NCBI RefSeq assembly: GCF_000166295.1
Contig: NC_017506.1
Span: forward strand, 1,178,001-1,242,000
Length of the DNA: 64,000 nt
Direction of reading: 5' to 3'
DNA from: Marinobacter adhaerens HP15
GTDB taxonomy: Bacteria > Pseudomonadota > Gammaproteobacteria > Pseudomonadales > Oleiphilaceae
The notes under the pieces are model-generated. The model ran no database searches and was not told the origin of the DNA. It was given only the letters and a program-made list of their open reading frames with translations. Position numbers and translations under genes: made by a program. Below are positions 36,593 through 46,080 of this stretch, piece after piece; positions within the stretch are counted from its first letter, which is position 1, and the number at the start of each line of letters is the position of its first letter.

Positions 36593-39160
36593 TCAGGCCA
36601 TCGGGTCTGCAATCGGCAATTTGAGGGTGAACGCAGAGCCTTCGCCTGGTTGCGACGACACCGAAATTTCCCCTCTATGCTTTTCAACAACGGTCTTGAC
36701 GAAGGAGAGTCCGAGTCCCGTTCCGTGGACTCCGGCCAGCTCAGTGCTTTTTTGACGCCGGTAACGGTCAAACAGGTGCGGCAGTTCCTCCGGATCGATA
36801 CCGGTACCTTCATCGGCAATCGTCAAACAGGCCTGATGGCCAGCGCGGAAGACCTGAATGCTGACGTCTGATCCACTCGGGCTGTATTGAACAGCATTGG
36901 TCAGCAGGTTGATAACGGCGCGCTCCAGAAGCTCCGCATTGCCTTTCAGCCACAAATCCTCGGTACCCTGTAACTGGAGTTGTATCTGCTTCTCTACAGC
37001 CTGCTCGCTGACGCTGTCACGGGCGTTTTCTACGATCGCCAGAAATTCGCATTCGTAGAACCGGGTTTCCGTTAATTGTTCCGCCCGGGCCAACTGCACG
37101 AATTCCTCGGCCAGGTGATAGCTTCTCCGGGCCAGCCGCCCCAGTTGTTCCAGCTGTTCCTGTTCAATGTGGCTGGGATCCCGTTTCAACTGTTCGATCA
37201 GGGCAAGCTGTGAAACCAGAGGCGAACGCACGTCATGGGAAATAAAGTCGATTGCCTCGCGGTGCTGGCGCTGCTGCTCCCGCAATTCCGAAATATCCGA
37301 AATATTGGCAATGATGCCTTGCTGGTCGCTGTCTGGCAGCGAAAACGGTGCAAAATGAATCAGGAAGTCCTTGTCGCGAATCCTGAGGTCTACGGTCCGG
37401 CTCTGTAATAGGGTCAGGGTGTCGGAAACGGTTTCATGCCAGGGTGGCGTTTCCCGCGGATCGTGTCCCTCCAGCAGTCTTACCAGGGGAAGGCCGGCCA
37501 GGCTGGGCATGGGCTCGCGGAACCATTCCTCTATGTGGCCGTTGGCAAAACGGATGACCCCCAGTTCGTCGGTCACGATGATACCGTCGGGCATGCGCTC
37601 AAAACTTCTCCGGATGAACTGCTGCATGTGGTTCAACCGATCCGTGGCGATGCGGACCCGCTCGATTCGTGCAGAAATGTTTTCACTGGGTCTGGCAGCA
37701 GAATCCGCCGGTACGGCTTGCTCAAGGTGAAGCCTGCGCAGATAGCGCTGGATGGCCTCGCGCCCGAGATCATTGGGTAACAGCAGGCCCAGGTGATAGC
37801 GGGTGCCGGCTCGCAATAGCTGAATCCAGCTGCGATTGCTGTCGTGAAACCAGTGCCCCGGAGTCAGGTCATCCGGAATATCGCTCTGTGACAGTCCACG
37901 TGCGGAGAGGATGTCGTTCTCCTCCATCAAAAGCCACCCTGTGGGGCGAAACAGGGCCTGGAAGTGCTCCAGAAGTTGTGTCGGGTTCCTTCCCGAGGGT
38001 GCGGGCAGTGCGACCTGGGGACTTCTGGCCAGTTCGTCCAGTTGCCGGTTCAAAAATCGGTTGGTCATAGCCAGTCGAAGGCCGCTGGATACAGGAAAGG
38101 CCAAGAGTGGAACCAGCAGTGCGTTTGCAAGGGGAAACCACCATCGCATCGTCAGCAGCACGAACAGATAGATTCCGAGCAGTCCCGCCAGAACCGTCGC
38201 GCAGGCGAGAAGGGTTCGCGCAGGGCGCATGGGTGGCAGGGCGAGGGCGAGTATCAGGATGGTTGTCATGGCCAGCAGGGCAGACGCCCACGCAGGTGCG
38301 GGTTTAATCAACAATCCCTGCATGTATGCCGACAACACGTTGGCGTGGAATTCAACGCCGGACATCGGACGGCTCAGCCCCGAGAAGGGCGTGGGCAGTA
38401 TGTCGCCAAAACCGGCGGCTGTGGCACCGACAAAGACTATTTTGCCACTGAAGTGTTCGGGTGCGGCCGGCTGAGTGAGTACCTGCGAGAAAGAATACGA
38501 CTGGAGAGAGCCGGCACCACCGATCAGGGGCACGGCACGGTATTGATCCCGAATATTGACATAGGAAGGCGTATCCCCGGCCTCCAGATTTTGTGGTCCA
38601 ACACCGCTTGCGGCCAGCGCAAGGCTTGGCCAGAGCTGGTTACCGAGGCCATTAAACAGGTAAAGACCCCGGGCAACGCCGTCGCTGTCCAGTTCCACGT
38701 GAGCATGGCCCAGACCGGCGGCCGCTGAAGCCAGCACTCCAACCGGCAATTGTTCGCTTAACAAGTACTGGGAGGTGGGAGGCGACAGATAGACTGGCAG
38801 AATAACGTTGCCGTGGCTTCGCATCTGTTCTGCCAGTTGCTGGTCGTCTGGCGACGGTTCGGCGAACAGAATATCGAACACAATGGTTTTTGCGCCCGCC
38901 TCGTTGAGCTTGGCAATGAGCTCAGCGTGCAGATTACGGGGCCAGGGCCAGCGGCCCAGGCGATTCAGGCTCAGCTCGTCGATCGTCACCAGAACCACCT
39001 CGTCCGAGGCTTCCAGTGGATTCGAGGTGATGGTTTGGTCGTACAGCCAGTAATCCAGGCGTTGAGGCAGTTCGGTTGTCTGGATAAGCAGGAGCAGTGC
39101 CAGCAGTATCAGGCCCAGAGTCCAGGGGGTCGTTTTAATTGGCAGCCAATCCCGGTTCAT
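36593..39160 (-). CDS. CHASE2-domain sensor histidine kinase
   Basis: An 855-residue kinase. An N-terminal membrane segment (about 14-30) precedes a CHASE2 sensor (about 40-285; VVLVTIDELSLNRLGRWPWPR and GKIVFVGATAAGFGDILPTP), three membrane segments, a PAS-like domain (DGIIVTDELGVIRFANGHIE) and a full kinase core: H-box DFISHDVRSPLVSQL, N-box NLLTNAVQYSP, DEGTGIDPEELPHLFDRY and GTGLGLSFV. The ligand is unknown. It is the third gene of a minus-strand operon with an OmpR-type regulator and a FecR/LysM protein. Confidence 0.9.
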   Translation of the reverse strand: MNRDWLPIKTTPWTLGLILLALLLLIQTTELPQRLDYWLYDQTITSNPLEASDEVVLVTIDELSLNRLGRWPWPRNLHAELIAKLNEAGAKTIVFDILFAEPSPDDQQLAEQMRSHGNVILPVYLSPPTSQYLLSEQLPVGVLASAAAGLGHAHVELDSDGVARGLYLFNGLGNQLWPSLALAASGVGPQNLEAGDTPSYVNIRDQYRAVPLIGGAGSLQSYSFSQVLTQPAAPEHFSGKIVFVGATAAGFGDILPTPFSGLSRPMSGVEFHANVLSAYMQGLLIKPAPAWASALLAMTTILILALALPPMRPARTLLACATVLAGLLGIYLFVLLTMRWWFPLANALLVPLLAFPVSSGLRLAMTNRFLNRQLDELARSPQVALPAPSGRNPTQLLEHFQALFRPTGWLLMEENDILSARGLSQSDIPDDLTPGHWFHDSNRSWIQLLRAGTRYHLGLLLPNDLGREAIQRYLRRLHLEQAVPADSAARPSENISARIERVRIATDRLNHMQQFIRRSFERMPDGIIVTDELGVIRFANGHIEEWFREPMPSLAGLPLVRLLEGHDPRETPPWHETVSDTLTLLQSRTVDLRIRDKDFLIHFAPFSLPDSDQQGIIANISDISELREQQRQHREAIDFISHDVRSPLVSQLALIEQLKRDPSHIEQEQLEQLGRLARRSYHLAEEFVQLARAEQLTETRFYECEFLAIVENARDSVSEQAVEKQIQLQLQGTEDLWLKGNAELLERAVINLLTNAVQYSPSGSDVSIQVFRAGHQACLTIADEGTGIDPEELPHLFDRYRRQKSTELAGVHGTGLGLSFVKTVVEKHRGEISVSSQPGEGSAFTLKLPIADPMA

Positions 39161-39193
39161 GAGCCCTGCTGTGTGGTTCGGTCGATCAACGGA

Positions 39194-40831
39194 TTATTCC
39201 AGGTACAATTCCCTCCCTGGTCCCCAACGGCTTTGCAGTGGACCATCAGAAAGAGCTTTCAGGCGCACAAAATACCGCCTTCCGGGAATAAGACGCAAGG
39301 CTGCCGTGGTATCAGGCAGTGTTGCTTCCTTGATGATATTGTTGAAGCCCGGCTCCTCCGAGAGTTGCAGTCGGTATTCTGCCGCCGTGTCTACCTTCTC
39401 CCAGAACACCCTTACCTGGCTGTCGATGTAGTTCACGCTGATGATCCGAACCGGAGGCAGACTGCCATTGACCACCAGCTCCCGCGGCTGCGTTGTAGCA
39501 ACTGAATTGCCGCCTGCTTCGGTCACCACGCGCCAGTAATACTTGCCAGGCCCAAGCGGGCGTGAGGGCAGGGCAGCCGTTTCGGGTGCCCACTCGCTGG
39601 TGGCGATCAGGTTCCGGAAATCCTGATCCTCGGCTATTTCTACCCGAGCCACTTCATTGTCGCCGTTAAGCTGCCAGCGAAACTCGGGCATATCGTCGTT
39701 GACGGTGCCGCCATCTTCCGGAGCAACCAGGCTGGCAGTCCTGGCCTGAAGATCGACTTCCAGCGGGACGACGCGGGGCATTCCCGCCGTGCCGCGAGTA
39801 TCGAGTGCCGCCAGGTGTACCTCATAGCTGCCATTATCCAGTTGCCCGATATCAAAGCTGTTGCCTGTCAGTTTTCGGCTTTCTACCCAGCGACCTGTGT
39901 CGCTTTCGAAGATGTCCACCCGGTGCATGGGGGCGCGACTTTCCTGCCAGGTCATGGTGGTTGGCAGTTGGGTCAGTCTCGGTGGCAGTGGATTGAGCGC
40001 CGGCGCTGGCGGTAGGCGACGAATGCTCAGGCCGTCATTGTCGGTGGTGGACAGGCTGGCTCCGAAACCCGCAGGGATCCGGCGGGTCTTGCCGGGCGCC
40101 CCGAAGTCAACGTCACCCTCGGTTACCTGCAGGCGAGTGCCCTCTGCCGATGTCTGGAGTGAAAATGCGGTACCTCTCACGGCGGCGACGGCCGAAGGCG
40201 TTTCAATCTCGAATCGTGCGCCTCCCTCCATGACCGGCTTCACCCGGGTGTGGATCTCGCCCCTGTCGAGTCGGAGTCTGGTATCGACCATGCCGGCTTT
40301 GCCGTATTGGGTCAGGCGATTGAAGATGAGTCGAGAATTCGGAGAAATCCTTACTTCCGAGCCGTCCGCCAGTTCAATGGTGGCGGTCCCGGACGCGGAC
40401 AGAATTTCATCACCAACGCGGATGAGGGCGTCTTCACTCAGGGGTGTTTTACGACCGGTATTTCCGGAAATCAGCTGTACGGTTCCGGCGACCGATGTCG
40501 CCCGCGCCGGCTGAGGTTGGCGCTTTAGCCAGGCAAGGGGAATTCGCACACTGTCGCTGGCACCCAGAATGGCACCGTTGCCAATCTTGTTGTATTGCAG
40601 AAGGCGACTCGCGGGATAATTGGGGGCGAGCAGGTCGTTGGCCACTTCCGAAAAGCTTTCTCCCGGCCGCAAGGTGTAGATCCACTCGGGCACCGGGTTA
40701 GCCGACGAAACGTCAGAATGCCCGGCTGAACCGCGCGTTACCGAAAGCTCGGCAGCCGCGGGGGCAGCCCAGGCAAGCAGTGAAAGGATCAGCAGCAGTG
40801 CCGGTAATCGCGGAGCCGGGCTGTCAGTCAT
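39194..40831 (-). CDS. LysM-FecR-FN3 periplasmic protein
   Basis: About 545 residues from ATG 40831: signal peptide (LLLILSLLAWAAPAAAEL), a LysM-like segment (WIYTLRPGESFSEVANDLL), a FecR domain (RVGDEILSASGTATIELADG, SRLIFNRL, AAVRGTAFSL) and C-terminal FN3-like repeats (FRWQLNGDNEVARVEIAED, WRVV). It probably acts in the periplasm as a peptidoglycan-linked sensor or scaffold for the CHASE2 kinase. No TonB receptor or sigma factor is nearby, so it is not a classic FecR. The stop overlaps nothing; 33 bases precede the kinase ATG. Confidence 0.85.
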   Translation of the reverse strand: MTDSPAPRLPALLLILSLLAWAAPAAAELSVTRGSAGHSDVSSANPVPEWIYTLRPGESFSEVANDLLAPNYPASRLLQYNKIGNGAILGASDSVRIPLAWLKRQPQPARATSVAGTVQLISGNTGRKTPLSEDALIRVGDEILSASGTATIELADGSEVRISPNSRLIFNRLTQYGKAGMVDTRLRLDRGEIHTRVKPVMEGGARFEIETPSAVAAVRGTAFSLQTSAEGTRLQVTEGDVDFGAPGKTRRIPAGFGASLSTTDNDGLSIRRLPPAPALNPLPPRLTQLPTTMTWQESRAPMHRVDIFESDTGRWVESRKLTGNSFDIGQLDNGSYEVHLAALDTRGTAGMPRVVPLEVDLQARTASLVAPEDGGTVNDDMPEFRWQLNGDNEVARVEIAEDQDFRNLIATSEWAPETAALPSRPLGPGKYYWRVVTEAGGNSVATTQPRELVVNGSLPPVRIISVNYIDSQVRVFWEKVDTAAEYRLQLSEEPGFNNIIKEATLPDTTAALRLIPGRRYFVRLKALSDGPLQSRWGPGRELYLE

Positions 40832-41558
40832 TGGCTGCCCTGGCGGGTTCGTCGACGTCAAAGGCCTGGTCCTGCGCCTTCATGGCCTCCAGGCGGTAGC
40901 CCCGCTGGTAAATGGTCTTGATGCGGAAGCCGTTTTCCGGGTTCAGGCCGAGACGACGGCGCAGTCGGCTCATATGGGTGTCCACGGTACGGGTATTGAT
41001 ATCCCGCGCCAGACCCCAGACGCGCTCAAGCAGCATTTCCCGAGTCAGCAGCCGGCCCTGGTTCTGGAAGAGGAACAGGGTCAGATCGAAATCCTTGTCG
41101 GTCAGCGTCAGTTCTTCACCATGGAGTGCAATGACCCTTTGCTGCGTGTTGATTTCGAACGGACCATAGCGAAGCACTTCCTTTTCGCTGTCAGGATTGG
41201 AACGTCTCGCCAGGGCATTGATGCGCGCGCCCAATTCCGCTGCACGGGCCGGCTTGGCCAGGTAATCGTCGGCGCCGGCATCCAGAGCCCGAACAATATC
41301 TGCCTCGCTGTCCCGCTGGGTGAGAAACACCACTGGAATCGGCCAGTTCAGCTGGGCGCGAACGCTCTCTAGAACATCAATGCCGGTCATGTCCGGAATC
41401 TGCCAATCCAGAATCAGGAGATCATAGCTGCGGTGCAGAACCGCGCTCAGGAAATTTTGGCCGGTCGGGAAGCTGTCGCAGTGATGCCCGCTTTCAGACA
41501 GAATTGACTGGATGTGCTGTGCCTGTTCGGTTTCATCTTCAAGCAAAGCAATACGCAT
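40824..41558 (-). CDS. OmpR/PhoB-type response regulator
   Basis: A 244-residue protein: receiver domain with phosphoacceptor Asp in LLILDWQIPDMTG, conserved VFLTQRD and ADDYLAKPARAAEL, then a winged-helix C-terminal domain (LTDKDFDLTLFLFQNQGRLL, RTVDTHMSRLRRRLGL, RTIYQRGYRL-like IKTIYQRGYRLEA). It overlaps the FecR gene by eight bases and leads the operon. Its targets are unknown; autoregulation of the operon is plausible. Confidence 0.92.
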   Translation of the reverse strand: MRIALLEDETEQAQHIQSILSESGHHCDSFPTGQNFLSAVLHRSYDLLILDWQIPDMTGIDVLESVRAQLNWPIPVVFLTQRDSEADIVRALDAGADDYLAKPARAAELGARINALARRSNPDSEKEVLRYGPFEINTQQRVIALHGEELTLTDKDFDLTLFLFQNQGRLLTREMLLERVWGLARDINTRTVDTHMSRLRRRLGLNPENGFRIKTIYQRGYRLEAMKAQDQAFDVDEPARAAND

Positions 41559-41669
41559 TAAGCCTCTCCCGGAGTGTCGCTCTCTTGCCTGGTATCGAGC
41601 AGAGCTTTCAATGGACTACTCTGCTATATCAATCAATTATCACAAAATGTGGATCTGCGTTCAGTATCG

Positions 41670-43853
41670 TTATGTAGACTTGCGTAAACGGACTGAAGGC
41701 TTTCCGTTGTCGTCGTCCAGTGTTTGTCGGCAGCCGGGGAAATTACTGCAGCCCCAGAACCAGCCTTTTTTCCCTTTTCGTCGCACCAGGGGCGAGAAAC
41801 AGTGGGGGCATGGAATGGGTTTCTGGCCAGTGCCATCCTGAGGCGTGGCTTCTTCCAGCGGTCGGGTGCCCCGGCAATCCGGGTAGCGTGTGCAGGCAAA
41901 AAAGCGGCCGAATTTGCCCTCACGCTCCAGCATCGGGGCGCGACATTTGGGGCAGTGGGGCTGTGCCTCTGGCGAGGTTGTGCCGATGCTCTCCGAGTCG
42001 ACGGTCGGGCGGCCTTGGGGCCTGTCCAGAAAGCCGCGGATCTCCTCTTTGAGGGTATCCAGGAACTTTCTGGGATCGCCCTCGCCACGGCGAATGCTCT
42101 CCAGGTTGGCTTCCCAGACGGCCGTGCGATCCGGCTTGCTTACCGATTCGGGCAAAGCACTGATCAACGCCTTGGCTTTGTCGGTGGCGCGTATATGTCG
42201 ACTGTCGCGGTACAGGTAATCGCGCTTGAACAAGGTATCGATGATCGCAGCCCGGGTTGCTTCGGTGCCCAGGCCATCGGTCTCGCGCAGGGTTTTGCGA
42301 AGTTCGGTATCGGTTACAAATCGGGCAATGTTGGTCATTGCCGAGAGCAGGGTCGCGTCGGTGAAATGCTGGGGCGGCTGGGTTTTGCGCTCGCTGAGGC
42401 TGCTATCGTCGCAGAATACTGGTTCGCCTTTTTCCAGTCTGGGAAGGGGGGCCTTCTCCGGTTCCTTGCGAGCTTCTCGCAGTTTCAGTTCCAGCGTTTT
42501 CCAGCCCGGCACCAGGATGGCGGTTTCCGTCGCGCGGAATTCGTGCTCTGACACTCGTACCGTTAGCTTACCCTCCCTGTGCACGGCATCGGGCGCGAAC
42601 TGCATCAGATAATACCGGCTGATCAGTCCGTAGATTTTTTCTTCCGCGTCACTGAGTTTGCCGTTCGGCGTCGGGCGGCTGGTTGGGATAATAGCGTGGT
42701 GGGCGTCGACCTGTTTGTCGTTCCAGGCGGAAGTCCTGCGACCAAGGTCTGCGCCGTTGCAGGCTTCCTCCAAATCCGGTGCTACTCGGGCAATGGCCCT
42801 TATCACCTGCTCCCGCTGGCTGTAGTGGCCTTCCGGTAAATACCGGCAATCGGATCGCGGGTAGGTGATGAGCTGGTGGCGCTCGTAAAGATTCTGGGCG
42901 GTATCCAGGACGTCTTTGGCCCCCATCCGGAATAGCCGGCCTGCTTCAATTTGCAGGGCCGACAGGGAAAACGGCAGCGGTGGCGCTTCCGACCGATCCC
43001 GAAAGCGGGACTCGGTGATGGTGCCGGGTCGGTTTCGAACGCTGTCGGCAATCTGTTCAGCGACTTCCCGGTTCAGCAGGCGGTTCTCTTCGTCCAGGTA
43101 ATCCTGGAACTGCTCGTTGGGCTGCCAGCGGGCGGTGAAGGTTTGCTGGTCGGCTTCTTCCTCCTGAGCCCTGAACCTTGCTTCAATGCGGTAATAGGGC
43201 TTGGGCTGGAAGTGTTCGATGGTGGTGTCACGTTCAACCACAAGGCCAAGTACCGGAGTCTGGACCCGGCCAACGGAATAGACCCCCTGTTCACCCTGCC
43301 GCTGATAACTGAGGGTATAAAATCGGGTCAGGTTGATGCCATAGAGCCAGTCGGCGCGTTGTCTGGCCAGGGCGGAATGGGATAACCGACGGAATTCCCG
43401 GTTGTCCCTGGGGCTCTGGATCGCCCGGGCCACGGCCGCTGGCGTCAAATCGTTGATCAGTATCCGTTGAACCGGAGCGCTAGCGCCGAAATAGCGTATA
43501 ACTTCGTCCACCAGCAGCTGGCCTTCCCGATCCGGGTCGCCAGCATGAATAATGGTCTTGGCCTGGCGAATCAGGGATTCCAGCACCTTTAATTGTTGCT
43601 GAACACTGTCCTTGGGCATGACCTCCCATTTGTCGGGAAACATCGGCAGGTCTTCCTGGCGCCATTTCTTCCAGGCCGGGTTATAGCGTGCAGGTTCTGC
43701 CGGCTCCAGCAGGTGGCCGATGCACCAGCTAACGGTGGCAGCATTTTCGCCAGTGCCACAGCGTATCCAGCCCTGGCCTTTCTGGTGAGGGCCGGGGAGG
43801 GCAGCGGCGATGGCGCGGCCGAGGCTTGGTTTTTCGGCGATGTACAGGTGCAT
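41670..43853 (-). CDS. topB: DNA topoisomerase III
   Basis: 727 residues from MHLYIAEKPSLGRAIAAALP. The TOPRIM acidic residues are in IIHAGDPDREGQLLVDEV, the catalytic Tyr in LITYPRSDCRYLPEGH, and GRVQTPVLGLVVERD is present. Two C-terminal zinc fingers are visible (CPKCRAPMLEREGKFGRFFA and CPHCFSPLVRRKGKKGWFWG with downstream Cys). Type IA enzyme that decatenates DNA. Somewhat longer than E. coli TopB (653) because of the zinc fingers. An upstream extension to 44042 reads through the palindromic repeat and is not used. Confidence 0.96.
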   Translation of the reverse strand: MHLYIAEKPSLGRAIAAALPGPHQKGQGWIRCGTGENAATVSWCIGHLLEPAEPARYNPAWKKWRQEDLPMFPDKWEVMPKDSVQQQLKVLESLIRQAKTIIHAGDPDREGQLLVDEVIRYFGASAPVQRILINDLTPAAVARAIQSPRDNREFRRLSHSALARQRADWLYGINLTRFYTLSYQRQGEQGVYSVGRVQTPVLGLVVERDTTIEHFQPKPYYRIEARFRAQEEEADQQTFTARWQPNEQFQDYLDEENRLLNREVAEQIADSVRNRPGTITESRFRDRSEAPPLPFSLSALQIEAGRLFRMGAKDVLDTAQNLYERHQLITYPRSDCRYLPEGHYSQREQVIRAIARVAPDLEEACNGADLGRRTSAWNDKQVDAHHAIIPTSRPTPNGKLSDAEEKIYGLISRYYLMQFAPDAVHREGKLTVRVSEHEFRATETAILVPGWKTLELKLREARKEPEKAPLPRLEKGEPVFCDDSSLSERKTQPPQHFTDATLLSAMTNIARFVTDTELRKTLRETDGLGTEATRAAIIDTLFKRDYLYRDSRHIRATDKAKALISALPESVSKPDRTAVWEANLESIRRGEGDPRKFLDTLKEEIRGFLDRPQGRPTVDSESIGTTSPEAQPHCPKCRAPMLEREGKFGRFFACTRYPDCRGTRPLEEATPQDGTGQKPIPCPHCFSPLVRRKGKKGWFWGCSNFPGCRQTLDDDNGKPSVRLRKST

Positions 43854-43972
43854 GGGGTTTGGGTGTTTTGGAATCGGGATGGGAATGTGGCGCTTTGGCT
43901 TTATGGTGTCAAGGCTCTCGGGTGTGTCCTGTATGTGTAGTAGACTGAGGTTGTTGGTGGAGGCGGCTGTGA

Positions 43973-44061
43973 AGATGGCTTTCCCAAAAGACGCCGTGAA
44001 CCCATCCATGGGGGCTTGGTGTTGCCATCCTTGGCAACACACACTTTTGGGAAAGCCATCT
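43973..44061. repeat. 89-bp palindromic element with inner hairpins (MITE/REP-like)
   Basis: The outer arms are an 18-base perfect inverted repeat (43973-43990 with 44044-44061; AGATGGCTTTCCCAAAAG and complement). Inside lie CCCATCCATGGG and GTTGCCATCCTTGGCAAC, two smaller palindromes. The whole would fold into a cruciform. It sits between topB and bolA, outside any gene. The inner CCGTGAACCCATCCATGGGG core resembles short repeats dispersed in Marinobacter-like genomes (recalled, not searched). No second copy was noticed in this window. Confidence 0.8.
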
Positions 44062-44130
44062 CCACACCCGCTTCTGACCGTTCGTCATTCGCCCTCTTCC
44101 ATCAGGGTTGAGCAGTAGGAGTCTCGAAAC

Positions 44131-44487
44131 ATGAAGATCCAGAATGCAATTGAAACCAAGCTGAACGACGCCTTCGATGCGCGTGTGCTTCAGGTGGAGA
44201 ACGAGAGCCACAAGCACAGTGTGCCGCCTAATTCTGAAACTCATTTCAAGGTGACCCTGGTGTCGCCGGAATTTGAGGGGCAGATGAGGGTGCGGCGTCA
44301 TCAGGCGATTTACAAGGTGCTTGCCGAGGAACTGGCGGGGCCGGTTCATGCGCTGGCGTTGCATCTATACTCACCGGAAGAATGGGAGGCGACGGGGCAG
44401 TCGGCGCCGGAGTCTCCGAATTGTATGGGCGGGTCGAAGAAAGATCCGGCGATGGCGACGCGGACCGCACAGGGAGAGGGTTCATGA
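44131..44487 (+). CDS. bolA: BolA family protein
   Basis: 118 residues: IQNAIETKLNDAFDARVLQV, ESHKHSVPPNSETHFKVTLV (a conserved BolA His-rich loop) and RRHQAIYKVLAEELAGPVHA. BolA proteins partner monothiol glutaredoxins in Fe-S trafficking and alter morphology in stationary phase. The C-terminal 35 residues are low-complexity and beyond the usual family length. It overlaps the YciO gene by four bases. Confidence 0.9.
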   Translation: MKIQNAIETKLNDAFDARVLQVENESHKHSVPPNSETHFKVTLVSPEFEGQMRVRRHQAIYKVLAEELAGPVHALALHLYSPEEWEATGQSAPESPNCMGGSKKDPAMATRTAQGEGS

Positions 44488-45107
44488 GTCAGTTTTTCCA
44501 GATTCATCCGGAGACGCCGCAGAAGCGTCTGATCAATCAGGCGGTGGATATTCTGCGTCGTGGCGGGGTGATCGTGTATCCCACGGATTCAGCCTATGCC
44601 ATTGGCTGTCACCTGGGTGACAAGCAGGCGGCGGATCGGATCAAGCGGATTCGCCGTCTGGATGACAAGCATAACTTCACCCTGGTGTGCCGGGATCTTT
44701 CGGACATCGGGGTCTATGCCAAGGTGGATAACACCCAGTACCGGTTGCTGAAGAATTTCACGCCCGGACCCTACACTTTCATTCTGGATGCCACCAGTGA
44801 AGTGCCCCGGCGGCTGCTTCATCCCAAGCGCCGGTCAGTGGGCGTCCGTGTGCCGGACAATGCCATTGTTCAGGAGCTGTTGGGCGAGCTTGGTGAGCCC
44901 ATCATGAGCAGCACCCTGATTCTGCCGGGCGAAACCGATCCGATGACAGACCCTTATGAAATCCGGGAAACCCTGGAGCATGAGCTGGATCTGATTATCG
45001 ACGGAGGATTCTGCGGTATGGAAGCGACCACGGTCGTGGACTTCACCGGCGAGGCTCCGGTGGTTACCCGTGTTGGCAAGGGGGATCCGGCGCCTTTCGA
45101 GGTCTGA
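44484..45107 (+). CDS. YciO-family Sua5/YrdC-like protein
   Basis: 207 residues from MSQFFQIHPETPQKRLINQA; VIVYPTDSAYAIGCHLGDKQ, KRIRRLDDKHNFTLVCRDL, FTPGPYTFILDATSEVPRRL and KRRSVGVRVPDNA are typical of the YrdC/Sua5 fold, YciO branch. The TsaC branch makes threonylcarbamoyl-AMP for t6A in tRNA; YciO has a related but less defined role. GGGAGAGGG lies just before the ATG. Coupled to bolA. Confidence 0.9.
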   Translation: MSQFFQIHPETPQKRLINQAVDILRRGGVIVYPTDSAYAIGCHLGDKQAADRIKRIRRLDDKHNFTLVCRDLSDIGVYAKVDNTQYRLLKNFTPGPYTFILDATSEVPRRLLHPKRRSVGVRVPDNAIVQELLGELGEPIMSSTLILPGETDPMTDPYEIRETLEHELDLIIDGGFCGMEATTVVDFTGEAPVVTRVGKGDPAPFEV

Positions 45108-45128
45108 TTCTCCTGATCCGTCTTTCCG

Positions 45129-45794
45129 TTATGCCCGGGCGTTCAGATTAAAGGCGTACGCCCGGCTATTCCCTGCAGCTTCGATTTGCTCGGCACTCAC
45201 TGAGCGGCGCATGGTGTCGTAACGGTGCACGAGGTCCTGCAGGCCGTTGAATTGCTGGTTCTCGCTGATCAGTGTGTCCAATAGCGGGTTATTCACCCCG
45301 TACGCCTGGTTGAGCTTGAGCGCATTGTCCATGAAATGCAGCGTTGGCTCGTTAACGCTGAGGCGATTGAACGCTTCCTTGAAGTTTTTGTTTACGTTCA
45401 GATCTTTTTCAATCTGGATGCGTGTGTTGTCTGCGATTTTCCCTTCCACCGCAACGCTGCCATTCTCCGTTTTGCTCACGTTCAATGCGGTTGCCGGGTG
45501 CAGGTTGTATTCGGCAAGTTTGTGCCGCAGGGTTTCCCGTACAAAGGCAAGATCCTGCCCCACGGTCTGTTTGTAGTCAGCCATGGCCAGCCTGCGGGCT
45601 TTCAGCCGTGAGAGGTCAGACTGGTTGTTCTCCGAGGGTGTAAAGCGGTCATCGCCAGGTGTCGGCTCGGTTTCCATGGCCTTTGCCTGTGCTTTGCCAG
45701 GCGCGGCTTCCGGCGCTGTTGAGGGCGTCTGGCGCCTTTCCATGGCCTGCTGGAACTGGGTGCTCGCCCGGATCAGAGAGGTCAGTAGGGACAT
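45129..45794 (-). CDS. Hypothetical protein, 221 residues
   Basis: From ATG 45794 the protein reads MSLLTSLIRASTQFQQAMER, a Pro/Ala-rich linker (about 25-55), then a helical charged region. LRHKLAEYNLHPATALNVSK and NKNFKEAFNRLSVNEPTLHF are the most structured stretches. No signal peptide or membrane segment is seen and the family is not recognised; the layout with a disordered N-terminus and helical C-terminus is common in secreted or flagellar accessory proteins, but nothing here proves that. Stand-alone gene, converging on the YciO gene. Confidence 0.65.
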   Translation of the reverse strand: MSLLTSLIRASTQFQQAMERRQTPSTAPEAAPGKAQAKAMETEPTPGDDRFTPSENNQSDLSRLKARRLAMADYKQTVGQDLAFVRETLRHKLAEYNLHPATALNVSKTENGSVAVEGKIADNTRIQIEKDLNVNKNFKEAFNRLSVNEPTLHFMDNALKLNQAYGVNNPLLDTLISENQQFNGLQDLVHRYDTMRRSVSAEQIEAAGNSRAYAFNLNARA

Positions 45795-46080
45795 GGATGG
45801 GTTTCCTCCTTCGGTCAACCGGAGTGCGGTTTCCGAACAGTCAGCGTTGGGAATCACGAATGCTTGTCATCGTGCTCTGCAGCTTTCAGGCCAACTCGAT
45901 GAAGTCCCGGGCTGAGGGCTCCCCCTCCTTCCTTCATGTGTAAACGACTTTTCCCGGATCTGATCTGGGTCAGGAAATAATTGACGCATATCTATAAAGT
46001 TTGGCGACAGTTAGTTGTCATCACGAAACGTCAAAACAACGTCCTGGCCGCATGCCGCGCGGTCTCTGTGTCGGGTTACC

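Noticed and set aside
39194..40831. FecR protein as part of an iron-uptake sigma-factor system
   Set aside because: No ECF sigma factor or TonB receptor is nearby; LysM and FN3 domains and the two-component operon point elsewhere.
43854..44042. N-terminal extension of topB
   Set aside because: It reads through the palindromic repeat and lacks similarity; MHLYIAEKPS is the family start.
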